Part shown: positions 58,387-64,000 of the stretch, in pieces | Numbering within the stretch: the stretch's first letter is position 1 | Layout: the number at the start of each line of letters is the position of its first letter | Assembly: GCA_964490875.1 (NCBI GenBank) | Contig: CAZBEF010000005.1 | Coordinates: forward strand, 1-64,000 | Length of the DNA: 64,000 bases | Source of the DNA: CAYYYG01 sp964490875 | GTDB lineage: Bacteria; Patescibacteriota; Microgenomatia; UBA1406; GWC2-37-13 | Reading direction: 5' to 3' | Made by a program: the position numbers and the translations under genes | The notes under the pieces: model-generated | What the model was told of the DNA's origin: nothing | Seen by the model: only the letters and a program-made list of their open reading frames with translations | The model's database searches: none

Positions 58387-58416
58387 TTGATAACCAAAAT
58401 ATCTTCCTGTTATACT
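58387..58416 (+). promoter_or_regulatory. Promoter of the pilin-like gene
   Basis: TTGATA (58387-58392), an 18-nt spacer and TATACT (58411-58416), which ends 6 nt before the ATG at 58423. The divergent SpoIID promoter is adjacent. Confidence 0.65.
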
Positions 58417-58422
58417 CACTAT

Positions 58423-59049
58423 ATGAAACGATTCCTCTTAAGTTTAATCTTCGTATTTGCTGTAACGACTATTGTACTCCCTACAGCCTCTCAAGCCGCC
58501 CTCACCAATCGATATGCAACGTGTGATCAATGCGGTTTATGCGCAGACATAACCGATGATTCACCAGGTAGTATGGTATATACAATAAAAGGAAGTTTCC
58601 CGTCGCAGTCGTGGCCTGTTTGTGTGAAATGTCTCTACGACCTCGATCCCGATCCGGCAACCTTCAATAATTTTGAAACTCTAAAGATGATTCCTGATCC
58701 CGATAATAACGCCAACACTATTCCCAATCCACCAAAAAAAGGCCGTTTTTATACCGGCATCGGCTGTTTTTCAACTGATCTTACCGAAGGATTTCGATCC
58801 GAAGGAGCCGCCTCTGCTCTCACTCGTCCATTATTGAATGTATTATTGTCGCTTTCCGGAGGCATTGCCTTTTTATACTTACTCTACGGAGCATTTTTGG
58901 TTGTTACCTCGCATGGAGATCCGGAACAGCTGAGACGCGGTAGAAGAACCCTTGTAGGAGCAATTGTGGGAGTGATATTTGCTATGAGCGCCGTATTCCT
59001 TATAAACCTTATCGCCAATGGAATTCTTAAAATCCCCGGCTTCGGTTAA
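58423..59049 (+). CDS. Cys-rich exported protein with VirB2/TrbC-like two-TM C-terminus
   Basis: A 208-residue protein. Signal peptide (about 1-23, ending SQAA), then a domain with CDQCGLC (CxxCxxC) and CVKC that could bind metal or form disulfides, then PLLNVLLSLSGGIAFLYLLY and VGAIVGVIFAMSAVFLINLI as two TM helices joined by a basic loop (DPEQLRRGRRTL). This hairpin resembles VirB2/TrbC-type pilins common in CPR surface systems. Near the SpoIID and LPXTG-like genes it suggests an envelope or DNA-transfer-related machine. Confidence 0.7.
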   Translation: MKRFLLSLIFVFAVTTIVLPTASQAALTNRYATCDQCGLCADITDDSPGSMVYTIKGSFPSQSWPVCVKCLYDLDPDPATFNNFETLKMIPDPDNNANTIPNPPKKGRFYTGIGCFSTDLTEGFRSEGAASALTRPLLNVLLSLSGGIAFLYLLYGAFLVVTSHGDPEQLRRGRRTLVGAIVGVIFAMSAVFLINLIANGILKIPGFG

Positions 59050-59429
59050 GAAGATATTTTTACTTTTCTTAAGAACATCCCTCCAACTAATCCAAATATC
59101 ATAAGAGCTAGTATATCTGAAGATGCTCCTGTACTTGGAATTGTTTTTATGGGCTCTTGGTCTTTCTGCTGACTCGACTGATTGTTATTCTGCACAACAG
59201 GCGTCGCTGTCGCAACAACGTTAACTGCCATCCGTTTGGGAGTAGGAGTTGCTCCCTTCCCCTCAGCTGTCTTTTTTAGTGTTGCCGATGGTGTTGCGCT
59301 ATTACCTCGGGAGACAGGCAATATATTCATGCCTTTAAACAAACCGAGTCTTCCCGTAATAAGAAGCAACACAACAATAACAACTATAAGCCCAAGCACA
59401 AAAGAAATGATTTTATTTGCGTTATCCAT
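59046..59429 (-). CDS. LPXTG-like surface protein
   Basis: A 127-residue protein. The N-terminal TM or signal segment (about 5-25) is followed by a Thr/Pro/Ala-rich low-complexity linker, then IPSTGA (an LPXTG-type sortase motif variant) at about 96-101, a hydrophobic segment (LALMIFGLVGGMFL) and a basic tail RKVKISS. It may be cell-wall anchored by sortase or be bitopic. TATAAT on the minus strand lies 12 nt before the ATG. Confidence 0.7.
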   Translation of the reverse strand: MDNANKIISFVLGLIVVIVVLLLITGRLGLFKGMNILPVSRGNSATPSATLKKTAEGKGATPTPKRMAVNVVATATPVVQNNNQSSQQKDQEPIKTIPSTGASSDILALMIFGLVGGMFLRKVKISS

Positions 59430-59482
59430 AAGTATGACGACATTATAATACTATAGGTATTGAAAAGCAATAACGAAGTTAT

Positions 59483-60166
59483 CTAATCCCGACCTAAAGA
59501 AAAAACAAATATTTTATGTGCTCCTACTCTTTTTAATATAGTAGCCGCTTCTTTAACGGTGCTTCCTGTGGTGACCACATCATCAACCAGAATAATGTTT
59601 TTTTTGTCTATTGATACATTTCTTCTCAACGAAAAAGCATCCTTAATATTTAAGACGCGCGACACTCTGTCTTTTGTCTGTGCCTGCGCAGAAGTATTTT
59701 TGCTTCGTACCAAAACATCTATCACTTTATATGTGGTGATATGCCGAAAGAAATTAGCAATATATACTGACTGATTGAATCCTCTTTTTAATAGTTTTTC
59801 TTTATGAAGCGGTATGGGCTGAAGAAATGCTGCTGGATTCTTGCGTCTGAGTTTATAGAACTTAATAATTGCCGGCTCCCGAATACTAAAAAATAATTCG
59901 TGAAACGCGTCATAAACTCCTCTGTATTTCAAATTTCTTATTATCGCCTTTAACGTCGGATTGTACACAAACACACTTAACAGACCATCAACACCATTTT
60001 TCTGCTTGCAGAATTCATGGGTTAGTCCAAGATACGAAGTATTGCCGCAATATAAACAACTATCGTTTTTTACGGGAACTAATTTTTTTTCGCATTTCAA
60101 ACAAATATACGTTCCCGCATGATTGCAGACAAGACACATTTTGGGAAATAACAAATCCTTCAACAT
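59483..60166 (-). CDS. comF: ComF-family phosphoribosyltransferase-like protein
   Basis: A 227-residue ComF. Zinc-finger cysteines CLVCNHAGTYICLKCEKKL and CLYCGN at about 11-44, RGFNQSVYIANFF at about 128-140, and the PRPP loop IILVDDVVTTGSTVKEAA at about 192-209 are standard. ComF acts in DNA uptake and processing in competent bacteria. It is close to pilus-type genes, which fits DNA import. TACAAT on the minus strand (60178-60173) ends 6 nt before the ATG. Confidence 0.9.
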   Translation of the reverse strand: MLKDLLFPKMCLVCNHAGTYICLKCEKKLVPVKNDSCLYCGNTSYLGLTHEFCKQKNGVDGLLSVFVYNPTLKAIIRNLKYRGVYDAFHELFFSIREPAIIKFYKLRRKNPAAFLQPIPLHKEKLLKRGFNQSVYIANFFRHITTYKVIDVLVRSKNTSAQAQTKDRVSRVLNIKDAFSLRRNVSIDKKNIILVDDVVTTGSTVKEAATILKRVGAHKIFVFSLGRD

Positions 60167-60261
60167 TCCTTCATTGTAATATCTTTTTTTTGTTGAATTT
60201 CAAAAGCAACACTAAGTACGATTTTGATCTCTTGATTTGTTTTGTGAAAATGTTTATTATG

Positions 60262-60280
60262 TGTGGATAAGTTATCCACA
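60262..60280. promoter_or_regulatory. Paired DnaA boxes upstream of dnaA
   Basis: TGTGGATAA (60262-60270) and TTATCCACA (60272-60280) are perfect consensus DnaA boxes facing each other across one base. They lie 17 nt before the dnaA ATG and beside its TATACA -10 (60284-60289), so they can serve autoregulation and origin function. Confidence 0.9.
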
Positions 60281-60296
60281 TGATATACACAGGTCT

Positions 60297-61628
60297 ATGC
60301 AACCACCTTTTTGGAATACGTTTGTAGAAGAACTTTCAAAAGATGATAAAAATAAATTTGTCGTCTCGCTTCTTAATCAAAGTACGCCAATTAACTTCAC
60401 CGAAAAAACCATCGCGCTTGAAGCGCATAATCATGGAGTAGAAATGTATCTTCATAAACGCCAGTCAATAATAGAACAGCTGTTGTTTATGCATACCCAT
60501 AAAAAATACACCATTGAAATAAGTCTCAGGGAGGTTAAGGTTAAAGAAGAAGAAGCACCCCTTCTGCAATATACACCTTCAATAGACGATGTATACAGAC
60601 GCGCGGGATTAAATCCTAAATATACATTCGATAATTTTGCTGTTTTTTCCACCAATCAGGTTGCATTTGCTGCAGCACAAGCCGTTGCCGACAACCCCGG
60701 AACTTCTTATAATCCGCTCTTTTTCTATGGGGGTGTTGGGGTGGGGAAAACGCATCTTGCACAGTCTGTCGCCCGCACAATTCTTCAGAAAAATCCTGAG
60801 AAAAAAGTCTTTTTTTGTCCGGGAGATCAGTTTATGAATGAGCTTGTTGAAGGTATCCGGGAAAAAACAATGGCAAAATTCAGAAGAAAATACCGCAACC
60901 TTGATTTTTTTATCGTAGATGATGTTCAGTTTATCGCCGGTAAACCAAGTGTACAGGAAGAACTCTTTCACACATTTAATACGATTGTTTCCAACTATGG
61001 ACAGATTATATTAACCTCCGACCGGCCGCCGGCAGAAATAAAAAGTATTGAAGACCGGTTGCGGTCGCGGTTTTCTGGAGGATTGATTGTAGACATTCAA
61101 CCGCCTGATTTTGAACTCCGCACCGCGATACTCACAATTAAAGCGCGTGAAAAAAATATTGGCATAGATATTGAAGCTGCAAAAATCATCGCCGAAAATA
61201 TTTCAGATACTCGTGCGCTTGAAGGAGCTTTGCTTTCTATCGGCGCTAAAATCTGGGGGAAGAAAGAAGTTATAGATCTTGAAGTTGTTGAAGCATACTT
61301 TGGCGACCAGAAAGTTTCAGCAAAACCAATAAAAAAAGTTTCGCCGCAGGATGTTATTAAAGTTGTCTGCTCGTACTACGATATTAAGTCGGCGCAGATA
61401 AAAAGCCCAACCCGCATCGAAGATGTTGCCAAGGCCCGGCAGATAATAATGTATATTCTTCGGGAAGAGTTTAAACTAAAGTTGGAAGAAGTCGCCTTCA
61501 TACTAAAACGAAAAGACCACACAACTATTATTCACGGCGTAGATAAGATACAGACACTGTGCATGAAAGACGCTGTTTTTAAAAGCGAGGTTGATACCAT
61601 AATCCAGACCATACGCTCATCAACATAA
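60297..61628 (+). CDS. dnaA: Chromosomal replication initiator DnaA
   Basis: A 443-residue DnaA. Domain I is at the N-terminus (MQPPFWNTFVEELSKDDKNK); the linker is short. The AAA+ core has Walker A FFYGGVGVGKTHLAQ, Walker B FFIVDDVQFI, and sensor motifs around DRPPAEIKSIEDRLRSRFSG. The DNA-binding domain IV ends with VAFILKRKDHTTIIHGVDKI. I use the ATG at 60297; the track upstream in frame crosses the DnaA boxes. Confidence 0.96.
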   Translation: MQPPFWNTFVEELSKDDKNKFVVSLLNQSTPINFTEKTIALEAHNHGVEMYLHKRQSIIEQLLFMHTHKKYTIEISLREVKVKEEEAPLLQYTPSIDDVYRRAGLNPKYTFDNFAVFSTNQVAFAAAQAVADNPGTSYNPLFFYGGVGVGKTHLAQSVARTILQKNPEKKVFFCPGDQFMNELVEGIREKTMAKFRRKYRNLDFFIVDDVQFIAGKPSVQEELFHTFNTIVSNYGQIILTSDRPPAEIKSIEDRLRSRFSGGLIVDIQPPDFELRTAILTIKAREKNIGIDIEAAKIIAENISDTRALEGALLSIGAKIWGKKEVIDLEVVEAYFGDQKVSAKPIKKVSPQDVIKVVCSYYDIKSAQIKSPTRIEDVAKARQIIMYILREEFKLKLEEVAFILKRKDHTTIIHGVDKIQTLCMKDAVFKSEVDTIIQTIRSST

Positions 61629-61733
61629 TATCCACGTGTTATAAACATGGGTTTTGTTGAGTTTTGTTTGTCTTGAAAATCCGATCTAAATTTTATACAC
61701 TTATACCCATCCCCTACTACGACTATTTTAAAT
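61629..61733. other. dnaA-dnaN intergenic region
   Basis: This AT-rich gap of 105 bp holds weaker DnaA-box-like sites: TTATACACT (61693-61701) and ATATCCACG (61628-61636), each one or two bases off consensus. It may contribute to the origin together with the boxes before dnaA. Confidence 0.4.
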
Positions 61734-62831
61734 ATGAAAATAAACATTGAGAAAGACACATTTACCGATAAATTAACACTGGCTTCACGATTTGTATCAT
61801 CTAAGCTAGTTACATCGACAATTCTTCAGGGAGTTCTTATTGAAGGACGTGATGAATTGATTCATATTTATTCGACAAATTTGACAGCATACTTTCATAC
61901 CACTCTTCCCAATAAAGAAAAACTCGAGTTTAAAATAATTATCGAGCCAAAGAAAATAATCGAGTTTCTCCATTTTTTGAAACCGTCGATGTTAACACTT
62001 GAGATAAAAGAAAAACAGCTTACTATTTCACAGGAGAAGACCAAAGGAAGCTTCCCGCTCATGGTCGCCGACGACTATCCCCTGCCGCCTGCGATTGAAG
62101 AAAAGGAACACCGTATACAGTCCGAGTTTTTTCAGAAACATCTGTCCTTGGTCACGTTTGCGGCCTCGACAGACGATTCAAGACCTGTCTTAACCGGAGT
62201 TAACTTTCTGCAAAGTGATGAAGAAATGCTGATTGTAGCAACAGACGGATTCAGACTCTCTCTGGTTAAGGAAAAAAGAAAAATGGATATTCCTTCTGTT
62301 ATTATTCCGGTAGATGTTCTCATGGAGGTAGTTCGCAATATTAAAACGACAAAAGACGTTCTCTTCTCCTATTCTCCGAGTGAAAAATTAGTGCGGTTTA
62401 GACTGGGTGAAGACGAGTTTTATTCCAGACTCATAGATGGTGAATTTCCTCCATTTGAGAAAGTTATTCAGAATGAATCGGCAACAACAGCAACGTTAGA
62501 TCGGGAAGAATTCTTAAGAAATATTAAATTAATCTCGGTTTTTGCGCGCGATTTTTCGCATGTAGTTGTCTGTGAATTTAAAAAAGAAGGATTGTTCATG
62601 CGCCCCAAAAAGGAGGCCAGCGAAGGAAACAGCACATTTCAGGAGGCTGAAGTAAAAGGTCCGGATCAGCAAGTTGCTTTCAACTATCGATTTCTTCTGG
62701 ATTTTTTAAGCCATATTCATAGTAAATCAATCATTGTAGAAATGCTCCGCTCGGATGCTCCGATTATGTTTAAACTGCCGGATGATAGTTCGTTTCTTCA
62801 TGTTGTTATGCCGGTACGACTTCAGGAGTAA
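61734..62831 (+). CDS. dnaN: DNA polymerase III sliding clamp (beta subunit)
   Basis: A 365-residue DnaN of normal length. Three-domain clamp pattern: FTDKLTLASRFVSSK, FAASTDDSRPVLTGVNFLQS at about 138-157, ATDGFRLSLVKEKR, and the C-terminal HVVMPVRLQE. It encircles DNA as polymerase processivity factor. Its position after dnaA is the classic origin arrangement. Confidence 0.96.
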   Translation: MKINIEKDTFTDKLTLASRFVSSKLVTSTILQGVLIEGRDELIHIYSTNLTAYFHTTLPNKEKLEFKIIIEPKKIIEFLHFLKPSMLTLEIKEKQLTISQEKTKGSFPLMVADDYPLPPAIEEKEHRIQSEFFQKHLSLVTFAASTDDSRPVLTGVNFLQSDEEMLIVATDGFRLSLVKEKRKMDIPSVIIPVDVLMEVVRNIKTTKDVLFSYSPSEKLVRFRLGEDEFYSRLIDGEFPPFEKVIQNESATTATLDREEFLRNIKLISVFARDFSHVVVCEFKKEGLFMRPKKEASEGNSTFQEAEVKGPDQQVAFNYRFLLDFLSHIHSKSIIVEMLRSDAPIMFKLPDDSSFLHVVMPVRLQE

Positions 62832-62881
62832 TAAAATTCAGACCTACAATTTTCATTAGAACCACCGGGCCGTCTGTAATA

Positions 62882-63724
62882 TTAGAATGTAGAGACAAAG
62901 AATTCGGCTGGGATTTGTGGAAGAGACTGGAAGAGCTGGACTTTTTTAATAACGCCCGTTGTCGATTTGGCTTCGGAAACAATGTACTTTCCTTGTTCGG
63001 GCAATGATGGTGCGACAGCGTTTCCTCTAATAGCCAGTTTTGTTCTATTCCCCAACGACCTGACAATGACAAGAATTGTATTGGGAATAGAAGGTATGTT
63101 GTTTGTTTTACAGTTAAAGGCAACATTATTAATAGTTGATCCGCTTCCCCCGGCAATATTATTAGCTCCGCTTCCCGCCGGATTGGTAATTATGCCTCCC
63201 GAGTCAGAAATATATCGGGTAACCGCGTGCGGCGCAATTGTATTGGAAATGACGGTAATTTCCAAGGCAACTGAGGCACAATTGGTTTCACTGCCGTAAT
63301 GTATGGCAATGCGGTTAGGATAAAGCGCAGAAAACTGAGGTGAAACGGCAGAATCGTATTTTGCTAAATAAAATGTATACTGCTGATCTTTCTGAATAAG
63401 AGGGGTAACAAATTCCCGTCCGGTGTTGCTGGTAACATTTACACTACTGTTGGCGAGGTCTATGCCGGAAAGATTACCTAGATCGATGTTTGGATCATTA
63501 AATTGTTGAGTATTCCCGGACGCAACTTTTGCAGCAATAGCCTTTTCGATTCCAGCTTCTGCAGCAGAAAGTGTTTTTTGCGATTCTTCTTCCAGTTTAT
63601 TAATCTGTGTCTCTGTTGTTGAACGAAACGACACCGTTGTTACAACAGTGATTATTGTCGCAAACAACATGATAATAATAAGAAGAACTTGTCCTTGTTG
63701 TGATTTTTTCTTATAGCTTCTCAT
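62882..63724 (-). CDS. PilX/minor-pilin-type protein with N-terminal membrane helix
   Basis: A 280-residue protein. KKKSQQGQVLLIIIMLFATI followed by ITVVTTVSF is a basic stretch then TM helix as in PilX N-terminal domains, then a helix with SAAEAGIEKAIAAKVASG (the AAEAGI...A pattern of type IV pilus minor pilins). The remainder is Ser/Asn/Gly-rich and extracytoplasmic. I start at the ATG at 63724; an in-frame GTG three codons earlier is possible. It is downstream of another minus-strand gene and probably cotranscribed. Confidence 0.72.
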   Translation of the reverse strand: MRSYKKKSQQGQVLLIIIMLFATIITVVTTVSFRSTTETQINKLEEESQKTLSAAEAGIEKAIAAKVASGNTQQFNDPNIDLGNLSGIDLANSSVNVTSNTGREFVTPLIQKDQQYTFYLAKYDSAVSPQFSALYPNRIAIHYGSETNCASVALEITVISNTIAPHAVTRYISDSGGIITNPAGSGANNIAGGSGSTINNVAFNCKTNNIPSIPNTILVIVRSLGNRTKLAIRGNAVAPSLPEQGKYIVSEAKSTTGVIKKVQLFQSLPQIPAEFFVSTF

Positions 63725-63736
63725 ATAATTCACAAT

Positions 63737-64000
63737 TTACTGTAACTGTCTCCATTCATAGATAGCAACAGACAAATATGGCAACAAATCAACATATGGG
63801 TCTACATCAAAAACAACAAACACGGAAGGTTTTCGGTTATCGAGTCGAATTCGTGACAGAGGTATGGAATTTTGAGTACTGGCAACATTTCCGACAATTT
63901 TAATAGGTTGAGTATTAGATCCAAAATTAATAGTATTGGCAACAAAAATACCGTTTGCTTCTTGAGTGAAGACCGAGGTTGGTTGATTGAAGAAGTTAAT
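63737..64000 (-). CDS. C-terminal part of a pilus/surface protein (partial)
   Basis: An open frame of 87 codons entering from beyond the window and stopping at TAA 63739-63737. It reads INFFNQPTSVFTQEANGIFV at the left and ends PYVDLLPYLSVAIYEWRQLQ. It is beta-rich and probably extracytoplasmic. Its stop is 4 nt before the possible GTG start of the PilX-like gene, so it is the upstream gene of that operon. Family unknown from the C-terminus. Confidence 0.6.
   Translation of the reverse strand: MNFFNQPTSVFTQEANGIFVANTINFGSNTQPIKIVGNVASTQNSIPLSRIRLDNRKPSVFVVFDVDPYVDLLPYLSVAIYEWRQLQ

Noticed and set aside
61629..61733. Calling the dnaA-dnaN gap the origin outright
   Set aside because: Its DnaA-box-like sites deviate from consensus; the perfect boxes lie before dnaA. 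GC-skew over the whole genome would be needed.
1..64000. CRISPR array, prophage or insertion-sequence transposase
   Set aside because: No regularly spaced direct repeats, cas genes, phage structural genes or transposase were seen in any part of the window.

Overview
The window looks like part of a small-genome bacterium of the Candidate Phyla Radiation (Patescibacteria), most likely a Microgenomates-type lineage. That lineage is an inference: the sequence is AT-rich, genes are compact with many 1-20 bp overlaps, there are many small membrane and surface proteins of unknown function, isolated archaeal-type enzymes occur, and UGA is a normal stop codon (which argues against the Gracilibacteria/Absconditabacteria code). 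No 16S gene is present, so the lineage cannot be settled here.

Layout. 1-2.6 kb: the 3' part of tRNA-Gln, a membrane protein and a GLUG-repeat surface protein. 2.7-10.1 kb: a convergent CarS-like gene facing an eight-gene minus-strand operon (radical SAM, duplicated membrane protein, UbiA-type prenyltransferase, phosphohistidine-swivel protein, CDP-alcohol phosphatidyltransferase, GNAT-like protein, polyprenol/diacylglycerol-kinase-like protein). This reads as a membrane-lipid or isoprenoid-lipid system and is the most unusual gene set in the window. 10.1-16.5 kb: metabolic and hypothetical genes (inositol phosphatase, VKOR, HisC-like aminotransferase, hydrolase, rhodanese, AlkZ-like protein). 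16.5-20.4 kb: MacA/MacB/permease operon plus a DUF5666-like protein. 20.4-25 kb: cell-surface glycan genes, with a strongly structured non-coding element between convergent genes at 22.34-22.51 kb. 25-34 kb: sugar dehydrogenase, nadD-nadE, an MpsC-like gene behind a promoter-leader-terminator, MFS exporter, RRM protein, DEAD-box helicase. 34-37.7 kb: Mug glycosylase, an HxlR/FMN-reductase pair, Nudix. 37.7-39.6 kb: an AT-rich islet with a PIN toxin-antitoxin-like pair. 39.6-44 kb: mutS-mutL split by a long inverted repeat. 44-51.5 kb: SOD, two response regulators, a partial histidine-kinase-like protein and a stress-type island of small proteins with very strong Shine-Dalgarno sequences. 51.5-60 kb: TMTC-like TPR protein, UV endonuclease, HflX, a self-regulating ArsR, an archaeal-type CoA enzyme fusion, SpoIID and pilin-like envelope proteins, ComF. 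60-64 kb: dnaA-dnaN with DnaA boxes (probable origin region) and pilus-type genes.

Two translation-start styles are visible. More than twenty genes have a -10 box (often TGATATAAT) ending only 5-10 nt before the start codon and no Shine-Dalgarno, which implies leaderless or nearly leaderless mRNAs. A small stress-associated set instead has AAAGGAGGTGA-type sites. I used these signals to choose several start codons.
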